A stretch of DNA of 64,000 nt from Iningainema tapete BLCC-T55 (GTDB taxonomy: Bacteria > Cyanobacteriota > Cyanobacteriia > Cyanobacteriales > Nostocaceae): positions 186,001-250,000 of the forward strand of contig NZ_JACXAE010000110.1 of the NCBI RefSeq assembly GCF_014698965.1, given 5' to 3'. Position 1 is the first letter of the stretch, and each line of letters opens with the position of its first letter. This document shows positions 29,239-39,583 of the stretch, piece after piece. A program made the position numbers and the translations under genes. The notes under the pieces are model-generated. The model was given only the letters and a program-made list of their open reading frames with translations, was not told the origin of the DNA and made no database searches.

Positions 29239-30640
29239 ACCACATGCGCAGTTTATAAGCTGCAGGAGAAAGGGGTAAACCTAAATAGATGGGCAGCCAA
29301 AAAACGAAGGAAACTAAAATCACAAAGGTAACAGTAACACCGATCGCACGCAACTCCAGACGATAACTGCGCACACACCTCTCCACCAGCCAAGCGATCG
29401 CAACAAAAGCAAATACAACACCCGTCATATAGTGGTAGATAAAAACGCAACGAGTTACCTTCACCCAGGGTAATAAATTTATTATATAATTAATTACTAT
29501 ATATAATCCAATCCATGTATCCATAGAAAGCGTTACATTAGAAAAACGCTTTTGCCTTAACCAAGGAACAAGCATTTGCCTTACCAACATTCCTACCAAA
29601 AAAAGCAGCGCTGCAACACCAAACCACCACAAGAACGGATTACCCATTGCATGAACATCATAAATTACTTTGCCAGTACTACCAGGTAAAGGAGGTCCTA
29701 ATACGGGTAGCCCATCGTTCACACTTTGAGTTGTTCCGTAAAAATACGCCATTGGGCGTGTCATCAATGGCCATTTATACCATGCAGCACAGTAAGGATG
29801 TACCGTGCGAGTGTTTCCACCAAGCCGTTCATGAAACCCCAAAATTTGCTTGTGTACTTCGACAAAATTATACCTTGTATCTAGTTGTAGGTGGGGAATC
29901 CAAATGATACTGTAGACTACAACTGGAATAATTCCTAAATAAAATAAGATTTGCTTAATATTAATTTGAGTTAAGTTTTGTAAAGGAGATTTCGTCTCCT
30001 CATTTCTTACTCCAATCCATGAAAATATCCAAGCAACGCTCCAAATTATATAAACACCGAGAAGATACCACAAACCATTCCACTTGCTAGCAGCAGATGC
30101 ACCAAAAGCAATGCCAGAAAGAATTAACCAAATACGTCGTTGCCTTTGTGCCAATGCTAATAAGAAAAACCACTGTCCCAACAAACCAAAAAAGACAATA
30201 TATTGGTTAATTAAAGCATAGCGAGACTCGACGAGAAATATGCCATCAACAGCTGTGAACAAACCAGCAAATATTGCCAAGCTACGGCGATAGCTTATTT
30301 GATAAGCAATTCCAGCAACAATTAAAGGAATAAATGAGCCAAACAAAGCGTTGATCCATCTATAACTCCAAGGTGAGAGTACCTTACCTGTCAGCCCATT
30401 TACCTGATCTTGCCAAAAGGGAATATGGCTACCAATCCATATTCCCATCGCAATAATTAATTTACCTAGTGGTGGATGACCATCAAAAAACGGGACATTG
30501 TTGAGATAGTTATTACCAAATTTAGCATAATAAACTTCATCAAATACCAATGTGTTAAACCGTCCTAGTTCCCAAAATCTCAGGGTAAATGACAGTAAAA
30601 ATACTCCCGTGATGGCAATCCAAAACCACTTTTTAGTCAT
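29222..30640 (-). CDS. Phospholipid carrier-dependent glycosyltransferase (PMT family)
   Basis: RFWELGRFNTLVFDEVYYAKFGNNYLNNVPFFDGHPPLGKLIIAMG. Confidence 0.93.
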   Translation of the reverse strand: MTKKWFWIAITGVFLLSFTLRFWELGRFNTLVFDEVYYAKFGNNYLNNVPFFDGHPPLGKLIIAMGIWIGSHIPFWQDQVNGLTGKVLSPWSYRWINALFGSFIPLIVAGIAYQISYRRSLAIFAGLFTAVDGIFLVESRYALINQYIVFFGLLGQWFFLLALAQRQRRIWLILSGIAFGASAASKWNGLWYLLGVYIIWSVAWIFSWIGVRNEETKSPLQNLTQINIKQILFYLGIIPVVVYSIIWIPHLQLDTRYNFVEVHKQILGFHERLGGNTRTVHPYCAAWYKWPLMTRPMAYFYGTTQSVNDGLPVLGPPLPGSTGKVIYDVHAMGNPFLWWFGVAALLFLVGMLVRQMLVPWLRQKRFSNVTLSMDTWIGLYIVINYIINLLPWVKVTRCVFIYHYMTGVVFAFVAIAWLVERCVRSYRLELRAIGVTVTFVILVSFVFWLPIYLGLPLSPAAYKLRMWFTSWI

Positions 30641-30712
30641 TGTTAATTGTTAATTGCTAATTGTTAATTGCTAATTGCCAGTCTTCCATTAGCTATTAGC
30701 AATTAGCCATTA
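30641..30712. repeat. Heptamer-type short tandem repeats (ttaattg / ctaattg)
   Basis: tgttaattgttaattgctaattgttaattgctaattgcc. Confidence 0.8.
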
Positions 30713-30713
30713 G

Positions 30714-33212
30714 CTAGGGACTTGTGGGATTAGCACTTTCTACTTTAGCGACTTCTAACATAGTCTTCAAAACAGAATCTGGATTGAGACTAATGGAGTC
30801 AATGCCCTGTTCAACCAAAAACTGGGCGAACTCTGGGTAATCGCTGGGAGCTTGTCCACAAATACCGATTTTGCGGTTATGCTTTTTAGCAGCAGCGATC
30901 GCCATTTTCACCATCTGCTTCACTCCTTCATTACGTTCATCAAACAAACGCGCCACCAAAGCTGAATCTCGATCCAGCCCTAATGTTAGCTGAGTTAGGT
31001 CATTAGAACCAATCGAAAACCCATCAAACACTTGTGCAAATTCAGAAGCCAAAATCACATTACTTGGTAACTCGCACATCACATAGACTTGCAAACCGTT
31101 AGTCCCCTGCTGCAAACCATTTTTTGCCATTTCTGCCAACACCAAACGCCCTTCATCAGGAGTGCGACAGAAAGGAATCATGGGGATCACATTCGTCAAA
31201 CCCATGGAATCTCTAACTCGCTTGAGGGCATGGCACTCTAAAGCAAAAGCATCCCTATAACGCTCATCATAATAACGTGCTGCTCCCCGCCAGCCTAGCA
31301 TTGGGTTTTCTTCTTCGGGTTCAAACTGTCTGCCCCCCAACAAGTTAGCATATTCATTGCTCTTAAAATCCGACATCCGCACCACTACAGGCTTGGGATA
31401 AAACGCAGCTGCAATCCTACCGACGCCTTGGGCTAACTTATCGACAAAATACTGAGGTTTATCATCATAGAGTGCGGTTATTTCGGCAATTTTCGCTTTG
31501 ACAAATTCATCTTCTAACTTGTCAAAGTGAATCAATGCCATGGGATGAGTTTGGATGTGGTTGGCAATGATAAATTCCGTCCGCGCTAAACCTACTCCAT
31601 CGTTAGGAATCGCAGACAAACTTAATGCTTCTTGGGGATTGCCTACATTCATTAAAATTTGTGTACGGGTACGAGGCAAGTTTTCTAAGGGAACTTCTTG
31701 AACTTCAAAAGGTAATAATCCCTCGTAAACACGTCCTTCTTCTCCCTCAGCACAGGAAACTGTGACTTCTTGACCATTTTTCAAAACTTGTGTAGCATTG
31801 CCGCATCCGACGATCGCCGGTACACCTAATTCCCGTGCAATAATTGCGGCATGGCATGTTCGGCCCCCAGTGTTGGTAATAATTGCACTGGCTTTTTTCA
31901 TAATTGGTTCCCAATCGGGATCGGTTCTATCTGTAACTAGTACTTCCCCTGCTTTAAACCGATCTAGTTTTTGCACATCCATAATTAGGTGTGCTTTACC
32001 TTGACTAATGGCTTCCCCTACAGCACGCCCTGTTACCAAGGGGAGAGGACATTGGGGAGTTGTCATAGTTTTTTCTCCATTCCCGATTCCCCATGCCCCA
32101 TTCCCCAAGACAAGATGATAACTGCGCAATACATTACCCACTTTCTGAGATTGTACTGTCTCGGGGCGGGCTTGGACGACAAACAATTCGTTGGTAATAC
32201 CGTCTTTTGCCCATTCGATGTCCATCGGGGTGTAGACGCCGTGGACTTGAGAATAATGCTCTTCAATTAGACACGCCCACCGTGCTAGTTGTAAAATTTC
32301 GTCATCGCTGAGGGCAAATTTACTTTTTTCACTGACAGAGACTGGCACGTTTTTGGTAAATTTAGAGCCGTCGTCATACACCATTTTAAATTCTTTGCTA
32401 CCCAATTTTTTATCGATAATTGGGCGGAAGCCTTCGAGTAGAGTAGGTTTAAATACATAGTACTCGTCTGGGTTGACTGTGCCTTGAACAACGTTTTCTC
32501 CTAAACCGTAGGCAGCTGTAATTAGGGCAGCGTTTTCAAAGCCTGTTTCTGTTTCGATGGAGAACATTACCCCTGAGGTGGCTAAGTCGGAGCGTACCAT
32601 TTTTTGTACCCCGACGGCTAGGGCAACGCTAAAGTGGTCAAATCCTTTTGTGTGACGGTAGGAAATGGCACGATCTGTAAATATAGAGGCAAAGCAGCGG
32701 TGACAGGCTGCTAATACTCCTTGGATACCAGTGACGTTGAGGTAAGTTTCTTGTTGTCCGGCAAAACTGGCGTCTGGGAGATCTTCGGCGGTAGCACTGG
32801 AGCGCACTGCTACATCTGTGTCAGTGTTATATTTATCACATAATATTTTGTATGCGGCGGCGATCGCATCTCGTAAATCTACTGGGAATGGTGTATGCAA
32901 CAGTAGCGCTCGTGCCTTTTTCCCACGTTCTCGTAAATTTTTGACATCATCAACATCTAAGTCTGAAAAGAGTTCGCGTAGCTGGTCTTCTAGTCCAGCA
33001 GATTTGATAAAATACCGATAAGCATAAGCCGTAGTGGCAAATCCATTAGGAACATTGACCCCTTTGGAGGTGAGTTGTTGAATCATTTCCCCCAAGGAGG
33101 CGTTTTTACCACCTACTATGGGTACGTCGGCAATCCCCACTTGGTCGTACCAAAGGACGAGCGATCGCTCTAGTGTTTCTTGTGCTAAAGTATTTTCTGA
33201 TACTGAAACCAT
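30714..33212 (-). CDS. ppsA: Phosphoenolpyruvate synthase
   Basis: PIVGGKNASLGEMIQQL; GGRTCHAAIIARELGVPAIVGCGNAT; GICGQAPSDYPEFAQFLVEQGIDSISLNPDSV. Confidence 0.96.
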   Translation of the reverse strand: MVSVSENTLAQETLERSLVLWYDQVGIADVPIVGGKNASLGEMIQQLTSKGVNVPNGFATTAYAYRYFIKSAGLEDQLRELFSDLDVDDVKNLRERGKKARALLLHTPFPVDLRDAIAAAYKILCDKYNTDTDVAVRSSATAEDLPDASFAGQQETYLNVTGIQGVLAACHRCFASIFTDRAISYRHTKGFDHFSVALAVGVQKMVRSDLATSGVMFSIETETGFENAALITAAYGLGENVVQGTVNPDEYYVFKPTLLEGFRPIIDKKLGSKEFKMVYDDGSKFTKNVPVSVSEKSKFALSDDEILQLARWACLIEEHYSQVHGVYTPMDIEWAKDGITNELFVVQARPETVQSQKVGNVLRSYHLVLGNGAWGIGNGEKTMTTPQCPLPLVTGRAVGEAISQGKAHLIMDVQKLDRFKAGEVLVTDRTDPDWEPIMKKASAIITNTGGRTCHAAIIARELGVPAIVGCGNATQVLKNGQEVTVSCAEGEEGRVYEGLLPFEVQEVPLENLPRTRTQILMNVGNPQEALSLSAIPNDGVGLARTEFIIANHIQTHPMALIHFDKLEDEFVKAKIAEITALYDDKPQYFVDKLAQGVGRIAAAFYPKPVVVRMSDFKSNEYANLLGGRQFEPEEENPMLGWRGAARYYDERYRDAFALECHALKRVRDSMGLTNVIPMIPFCRTPDEGRLVLAEMAKNGLQQGTNGLQVYVMCELPSNVILASEFAQVFDGFSIGSNDLTQLTLGLDRDSALVARLFDERNEGVKQMVKMAIAAAKKHNRKIGICGQAPSDYPEFAQFLVEQGIDSISLNPDSVLKTMLEVAKVESANPTSP

Positions 33213-33479
33213 CAGGATTTTCCTCCAGGGTAGATGTGATTGTCAAATGATTGAGCGGCGATCGCGCTGTCTCTAAGTAGGATATATCACAAATACTAGT
33301 GAATCATTTTATAGTTTCTTTAGATTTAGGATAATAAATTTTAGATCTTTAAGCCTCTTACATCAATTCATAACATATTTAAAATTTCCGGAATGATCTA
33401 TATCCTTGTTGAATCAAAATTTATAATATTCCCGTCCTAGCAGTGGACACAATTTTAATCGTATTCAACAGATAAATAT

Positions 33480-34730
33480 ATGCAGAACAATATCAATCAT
33501 AGCTTTCCTAAAGGTCGTACAGCATTTTTAGTCATCCACGGGATTGGGGAACAAAACCCTTTTGAAACAATGGACTATTTTGCGCGAAATTTGACTAAAT
33601 ACTTTGAGAACCAGAATTTAGATCTCAAGCTAGAACACTTAATAGCTAAGCGTAGATTATCAACAGGTAGTATTTGGACAGAAAGCTTTGTCAGACTGAA
33701 TTCAAATGATGAAAACTCGCTAATTGACATTCATGAGTATTACTGGGCATATCAGACAGAAAATCAGATTAGTGTTCCTGAGATATTGCGATGGGCGGAA
33801 CAAACACTAGATGGCACAATTAAATTTTATAACCGTACAGAGAACAAACCTTTATTAGCAGAATTACTGAAAACAAAGAAAGGAAAAAGCTTCTTTGTCT
33901 TTCGCTTACGCTGGGTGACTATATTACTGCGTCTATTTAACTTGATTTACCCAGTGTTACGACTGTTGTTATGGGTTGTGTTGTCTTTGGCAAGTCCATT
34001 TCTTAGGGGTAGTTTTCTACAACCAACTTGGCAACTGAGTAAAAAACTAGTGACTCCGCTATTGGTTGACTACATCGGTGATATTGCCATATACACCACA
34101 ACTGATGTAAAATCGCCAAGACAAAAAATCCGAGAACTGATATTAGCCGAATCTTCAACGTTACTTAAAGCAATTCTGAGGGATCAGCAAGCAAATTATG
34201 ACCAAGTAATATTGGTAGGACATTCTCTTGGTAGCTGTATTACTTATGACACATTAAATCATTTGTGTATAGAAGCAAGCTTGCGTGGAGACAAGGGAAA
34301 AAATTTGCATCTTGATAAGATTACAGGGCTAGTAACCTTCGGTTCACCTTTAGACAAAATCGCCTTTTTCTTTCGTGAAGTAGCGCAGCAGGGACAGTAC
34401 ATTAGACAGCGGATATTGGAACACCTCAACTCATTTCGTGTGAAACCTGTAGCAAATGAGAGTTCATTTTTTACCACTCATCCAGTAAATTGTCACCTAG
34501 ATCAAGTAAAGTGGGTGAATTACTACCATCTCCAAGATCCAATCAGTGGTCATCTGGATTACTACGAGAACCTAGAAAATGTACGGTTGGAATTTCCAGC
34601 TACTTGGGGAGAACAAGGACACTTGGGTTACTGGACAGATCCTAATTTTTACGAAGAGATTGCTAAACGCTTCCTGCATACCGTAAAACAAAATGGGGAG
34701 ATTGAAAAGAGCGCAAGTGCAAGAAATTAG
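33480..34730 (+). CDS. Alpha/beta hydrolase-like protein with hydrophobic segment
   Basis: AFLVIHGIGEQNP and VILVGHSLGSCITYDTLNHL; hydrophobic VLRLLLWVVLSLASPF. Confidence 0.75.
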   Translation: MQNNINHSFPKGRTAFLVIHGIGEQNPFETMDYFARNLTKYFENQNLDLKLEHLIAKRRLSTGSIWTESFVRLNSNDENSLIDIHEYYWAYQTENQISVPEILRWAEQTLDGTIKFYNRTENKPLLAELLKTKKGKSFFVFRLRWVTILLRLFNLIYPVLRLLLWVVLSLASPFLRGSFLQPTWQLSKKLVTPLLVDYIGDIAIYTTTDVKSPRQKIRELILAESSTLLKAILRDQQANYDQVILVGHSLGSCITYDTLNHLCIEASLRGDKGKNLHLDKITGLVTFGSPLDKIAFFFREVAQQGQYIRQRILEHLNSFRVKPVANESSFFTTHPVNCHLDQVKWVNYYHLQDPISGHLDYYENLENVRLEFPATWGEQGHLGYWTDPNFYEEIAKRFLHTVKQNGEIEKSASARN

Positions 34731-34835
34731 TCATGAATTACTTCAGACTCAGGACTAATGACGGCAACGCACGCTACACTACCCAATGGCAGAAGTCTCT
34801 CGTTTCACACAAAGCCATTCCCGGAGACAAAAATC

Positions 34836-35888
34836 ATGGCAAAGTACGACAAGGTTTTTAATTCAGATAAGAAATTAGAAGAACCACTCTCAACTGAAGA
34901 AGCGTTAGCGGCGGTTGCCGTTGTCACAGCAGTTGCTGATTCTTCCTTAGAAGATGTGGACGTAGATCTTTTAGTTGATGTACTTTGGGGATTCGAGGTT
35001 TTTGAAGACTACTCAGATGACGATTTGTTTGAAATAGTCGATAGACTAGTCGCGATCGCCGAAGATAACTCAGTGGGTGCGCTGTTTAACACTGCGAAAC
35101 AATCTCTCAGTAACGATTTATTGGAGGACGCTTTTGCAGGCGGAGTCAGCGTACTCATAGACGAAGATGAACTACGTATTCCCAAAGGGAAAACGACTTT
35201 GCTTAAAAAGCTACAGGAAGCTTTGAATTTAAACGATGAACAAGCGAAAGAAATTATCGAAGAGGTAATTGCTGCGTTTGAAGAAGCAGAAGAAGAGTTC
35301 CTTGAAGACGACGACGAGGAAGAAACACTACCACAGGAAGAAGATCATCAGTTCTATGAATCGCCTAATGGTAATTTTACAGTACCGATTCCTGTAGACG
35401 TTCAGCAAGGTGGCAGAGTACAAACTAAAGAAGGGCTTGTCAGCTTTTCCGATGACTTTGGCACAATGCTCCAAATAGATTACCATGCTATTCCTGAACA
35501 AGAAGCAAAGCAAAGGTCGGCGGCGGCACAGGAAAAATATCTCAAGTCAATTCTACTAGATAAGTATGTGCCTGAGGCGATCGCTGCCAATTTACCTGGT
35601 GCAACAGTAGAGCATACCGAATATCTGAACGATATATTTACCGGAGCTTACTTTGCCTTAGTTAATATGCCGGAAGGTTCAACAATTTCTAAGACAGGAA
35701 ACAATGGCACTGCTACCAGGTTGAATGCTAAACGTGGGCTACTCACTTTTTCCGAAGGCGATTTCATCTACATAGTCAGCAGTCAGCGCAGCTTTTCTCA
35801 AGGCGAAACTCCTGGTTCTGTTGAAGAAGAAGCGGAGGAAATTAAGCAGAGTGTTTTAAATTTTGTTGACACCATCGAGTTCACATAG
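34836..35888 (+). CDS. TerB-like N-terminal domain protein, acidic linker, unknown C-terminal domain
   Basis: LSTEEALAAVAVVTAVADSSLEDVDVDLLVDVLWGFEVFEDYSDDDLFEIVDRLVAIAED; acidic run EEAEEEFLEDDDEEE; ATG at 34836 preferred. Confidence 0.6.
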   Translation: MAKYDKVFNSDKKLEEPLSTEEALAAVAVVTAVADSSLEDVDVDLLVDVLWGFEVFEDYSDDDLFEIVDRLVAIAEDNSVGALFNTAKQSLSNDLLEDAFAGGVSVLIDEDELRIPKGKTTLLKKLQEALNLNDEQAKEIIEEVIAAFEEAEEEFLEDDDEEETLPQEEDHQFYESPNGNFTVPIPVDVQQGGRVQTKEGLVSFSDDFGTMLQIDYHAIPEQEAKQRSAAAQEKYLKSILLDKYVPEAIAANLPGATVEHTEYLNDIFTGAYFALVNMPEGSTISKTGNNGTATRLNAKRGLLTFSEGDFIYIVSSQRSFSQGETPGSVEEEAEEIKQSVLNFVDTIEFT

Positions 35889-35919
35889 TCAATATAGGGT
35901 TAATACGGTGGTACGTGTG

Positions 35920-35947
35920 TAGAGGCGAACAACTGTTCGCCTTTACT
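35920..35947. repeat. GTAGAG-type palindrome, variant arms
   Basis: GTAGAGGCGAACA-AC-TGTTCGCCTTTAC. Confidence 0.75.
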
Positions 35948-35981
35948 ATCAACCATCACTAATAACTCAATATTCCAGTTT

Positions 35982-37166
35982 ATGACCACGAACATTAGTA
36001 CCAGCATAAATCCTAGCGTCGAACAAGTTAGGAAAACTCAAGAAGCTATTGATGCGTATATTCGCAGCATAGATGCTAACCCAAATCATCGAGCTGGTGC
36101 TTACCCCTACTACCGTTTCCACGAACCAGGACAACCGATTCGTGGAACTGTGGTCATTTTTCACGGCTTTAGTGCTACTCCTCACCAAATGTGGCGATTA
36201 GCAGATTACCTATTTTCTGGTGGATTTAATTTCTATCAGCCCTCCATTGCCGGTCATACCTTTATTCCACCAGATAAATGTTGGCCTCAAGTCGATCTCA
36301 AACCAGAAATTGCCATCCCTTTGCGCCAAAAGATACAGCAAGATCCAGTTTTACAAAACTTTCTTGCTAATTTGGCTTCTTCAAACTTAGAGCAAATTCG
36401 TCGTCCTAGCTCTCAAGAACAGGCGGCGTTGGTTGCCCGTTTGTTAGCGATCGAGCCAAGGTTACTCGATATTATTCAAGCGATTCAGCAAGAGAACGAT
36501 CCCGACTTTGACAAGTACTTTATCTCGTCCCACATGAATTATGTTACCGAGGTGCGTGCGCAAATTGCACAACTAGATGCAATGCCAGGACCAATTTATA
36601 CAGTGGGGTTATCAGTTGGCGGAACAGTAGCGTTGTGTGCTGCAGCACAACGACCAGATCGGGTGAAGAAAGTTGTCGCTTATGCACCACTTTTGAAAGT
36701 TTATGACGATCAGCGACGCCAATACATTATTTTAACAGGACCACTTGATATCCAAGAGATGGGCTGGAACCCACAATTGCGATTTCCAGTTGGGGCGTTG
36801 ACTGCTTGCGATCGTTTTGGGAGCTTTGTCCGCAATAGCAAGAATGTGGCTACCTTAAAGAATATTCCTACATTTATGGTGCTGACGGAAAATGAGGATG
36901 CCGCTGACATCAATACTAACAAAGATTTCTTTACGAAAATCGGCGGTAAGCAAAAAGGGCATCATTTTTACATGTATCCTGCCTCTGACTTAGTACCGCA
37001 CCCAATGGTAGATCCCACAGAAGTTAGTCAAAACATGAGTAATCGCTTTTGGCAAAGCCTTTATCAAGAAACTTTTCGCTTCTTGACAAAAGGTGAGGTT
37101 AATGCTATCAACATGAGTAGCATTGAGCAAGACTCTGATTTACCTGCTGTTCCACCAGTTGTGTGA
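35982..37166 (+). CDS. Alpha/beta hydrolase
   Basis: GTVVIFHGFSATPHQMWRLADYL; YTVGLSVGGTVALCAAAQRPDRVKKVVAYAPL. Confidence 0.8.
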   Translation: MTTNISTSINPSVEQVRKTQEAIDAYIRSIDANPNHRAGAYPYYRFHEPGQPIRGTVVIFHGFSATPHQMWRLADYLFSGGFNFYQPSIAGHTFIPPDKCWPQVDLKPEIAIPLRQKIQQDPVLQNFLANLASSNLEQIRRPSSQEQAALVARLLAIEPRLLDIIQAIQQENDPDFDKYFISSHMNYVTEVRAQIAQLDAMPGPIYTVGLSVGGTVALCAAAQRPDRVKKVVAYAPLLKVYDDQRRQYIILTGPLDIQEMGWNPQLRFPVGALTACDRFGSFVRNSKNVATLKNIPTFMVLTENEDAADINTNKDFFTKIGGKQKGHHFYMYPASDLVPHPMVDPTEVSQNMSNRFWQSLYQETFRFLTKGEVNAINMSSIEQDSDLPAVPPVV

Positions 37167-37211
37167 TCCCCACCCCCCCAACCCCCCTTATGAAGGGGGG
37201 GCATACAACTG

Positions 37212-38210
37212 TTATAAGGCGCTACTACAACGCACTTTCTCAACCACTTGACGAATTGCATCAATGACTAATTCTGGATCGTCGAGTTGGATTACATGTC
37301 CACTTCTATGAGCAATAATGTGAACGCCTTGAGGTGACTCATTAGCTAAATCGGCATGTAATTCTTGCAGTCTCTGAAGCACCTCTTGTGTTATGTCGAA
37401 GTCTGGCTTTCCAGACGACAAGACAATGAGGGGAATCTCAGGAAATGGCTTTGTCTTGCGTGCCTGTTCAACCTGGTTCATGCTCACTGATACCGCAGCC
37501 GATTCTTGAGCAAAGGCTTTCCCAAACTGAGTTTGGGAATAGAGTGCTTTAGCAACAGGCTGCATTGAAGGTGGAAATTTTTGGAATAAACCAGCCGCAA
37601 AAGGCAAAGAATCAAACGTGACAAGCAAACGAAGTAGACCGATGCGCCCTATAATTGGCACTACATGAACTAACAACCCTTCAAGTCGTTTGTTCAATTC
37701 AACCCATTCGGCTGGTGACTCCTCGTACATCTTCTCATGAGCTACATCTACTAGAACCATCCCAGCCACTTCTTCTGGATAGTGATAGGCAAATAGGCGA
37801 CTGAATAAGCCACCTAAAGACATTCCCACTAAAACATAAGGTGGCTCAATTTCAGCCTTTCTCAAAAGTTGACGCAACTCACTGACAACTTGTTCAGCCG
37901 TGCGTGGTTCTGAGCTTAAATCACTCCAGCCATATCCTGCGCGATCGTAGGTCAAGATTCTCGTAAATTTGGCGACTTCGGGCTGCACGCACTGCCAATC
38001 TAGGTGAGTACCTCCGCTTCCACTATCTACAATAACTGTCGGATGACCTTTACCCATAATTTGATAGTGCCAATTATTACCATCAATCTCAATTAATTTT
38101 CCAGGTGGCAGAAACCTACGCCGATCGCGACTTGTGGCAAATGCTTGATAAATTGCTCCAAACCCGACTACTCCAATCACTACCCCAAGGAGCGCAACAA
38201 GCCATAGCAT
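37212..38210 (-). CDS. Alpha/beta fold hydrolase with N-terminal TM segment
   Basis: PTVIVDSGSGGTHLDWQCVQPEVAKFTRILTYDRAGYGWSD; YVLVGMSLGGLFSRLFAYHYPEEVAGMVLVD. Confidence 0.88.
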   Translation of the reverse strand: MLWLVALLGVVIGVVGFGAIYQAFATSRDRRRFLPPGKLIEIDGNNWHYQIMGKGHPTVIVDSGSGGTHLDWQCVQPEVAKFTRILTYDRAGYGWSDLSSEPRTAEQVVSELRQLLRKAEIEPPYVLVGMSLGGLFSRLFAYHYPEEVAGMVLVDVAHEKMYEESPAEWVELNKRLEGLLVHVVPIIGRIGLLRLLVTFDSLPFAAGLFQKFPPSMQPVAKALYSQTQFGKAFAQESAAVSVSMNQVEQARKTKPFPEIPLIVLSSGKPDFDITQEVLQRLQELHADLANESPQGVHIIAHRSGHVIQLDDPELVIDAIRQVVEKVRCSSAL

Positions 38211-38319
38211 TTCAGTTAATTCCTATTTGAATACGTTTGCAATTGTCTCACAGAAGGCTAAACTCCAAAGTGGACGAACAATAGTTTGCATTAAAATATG
38301 ATTGATGGGAGAGTAGAGT

Positions 38320-38502
38320 ATGTGGGAAGACGAGATTTTGGAAGAACTGCACCGAATCCGTGAGGAACACGCAAAGTCTTTTAACTATGACTTCAAAGCA
38401 ATATTTGCTGATTGGCAGAACAGACAAGCTGCAAGCGGAAGAGAGTTAGTCTCATTGCAACCCAAGCAGCATTCTAACAACGTAGTGCAGCGGACTGAAT
38501 AG
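38320..38502 (+). CDS. Small conserved-type protein, possibly antitoxin-like
   Basis: MWEDEILEELHRIREEHAKSFNYDFKAIFADWQNRQAASGRELVSL resembles a common small cyanobacterial family. Confidence 0.55.
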   Translation: MWEDEILEELHRIREEHAKSFNYDFKAIFADWQNRQAASGRELVSLQPKQHSNNVVQRTE

Positions 38503-38503
38503 T

Positions 38504-39544
38504 TTAAGATTTGGCTTTGATGGACATAAGTTTTGATAGTGGTTGTTGATGCGTGGTAATTTCCAATTGTTCTTTTGCCCACTCATGAGCCACTTTCATA
38601 ACTGAAGTTTGGCTTAGTTTGGATCGTGCCTCTTTCCAGTTATTTACATAAAGTAAATCTTGAGCAAAATCGGTTTCTTTTATCTCCAGCCTTGTGGAAT
38701 ATAAATTATCTTCTTCCGACTGTAAATAAGCAGATTGAAATTTCACCAATGCATCTTCAAATGCTGGTAATGATTTCAATTCTGGCGTTAACATACTAAT
38801 TACCAAAGAAGGATCGTAATAACTTTCATCATCGACCTTTGCTTTTGGCGGTGCGACGCGACCAATTTGCGATAACACCAGATTTATACCTCTAAGAGAT
38901 TGATCGTTGATTGTTGTCACAATAATTCGCTGAATTCTTGGGTCAAAAATGATGGGACTGGATATTTTACTTAAACCAGAACTCAAATCAATTAATACAT
39001 AGTCAGCACCAACTGCTTTACCTAAACTATGAATAGCATTGCCGCATTCCCAAACTCCCTCTGGACTTGTGACCAACTGCTCAGGTAGAATGGGAGTATC
39101 TAATAGCTGATTATCATCAAGACACGCAGGTAAAAAATATACAGTTGACTTTCCTTCATATTTAGGGGATTTGTTAACTTCCCTGGCAAATAATGAAAGT
39201 GTTTGTTCTCTTTCAATCGGAGAGTAGTGGTAAGCTTCAAGAAAATCAATAAAAGAAACTACTGGTTGTGGCTTTTCACTCATGTTCCAGTAAGTAAGAC
39301 CAGGAGCTTCTAAATCAGCATCAATAACTAATACAGTTATAGACCTATCTATTTCTTTAGCTCTATCTAACAAAGCAAAAAGATGTGCGGCTAAATTTAA
39401 TGTTCTGCCCACACCACCTTTGAAAGAATAGAAAGCTATTAAACTTGGCTTCTCAATATATGGTTCTGGAAGCTTAACTATTGCTTGTACTTTTGACCTT
39501 TCCTCTTCATTAATATAAGCAATTTCTTCCCAAAACGGACGCAC
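38504..39544 (-). CDS. KGGVGR-motif ParA/MinD-like ATPase
   Basis: LIAFYSFKGGVGRTLNLAAHLFALLDRA; TVLVIDADLEAPGL; DYVLIDLSSGLS. Confidence 0.9.
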   Translation of the reverse strand: MRPFWEEIAYINEEERSKVQAIVKLPEPYIEKPSLIAFYSFKGGVGRTLNLAAHLFALLDRAKEIDRSITVLVIDADLEAPGLTYWNMSEKPQPVVSFIDFLEAYHYSPIEREQTLSLFAREVNKSPKYEGKSTVYFLPACLDDNQLLDTPILPEQLVTSPEGVWECGNAIHSLGKAVGADYVLIDLSSGLSKISSPIIFDPRIQRIIVTTINDQSLRGINLVLSQIGRVAPPKAKVDDESYYDPSLVISMLTPELKSLPAFEDALVKFQSAYLQSEEDNLYSTRLEIKETDFAQDLLYVNNWKEARSKLSQTSVMKVAHEWAKEQLEITTHQQPLSKLMSIKAKS

Positions 39545-39583
39545 AGAAATATCAGTTGTACTTTTTTCCTCTCCTGGAATAAA

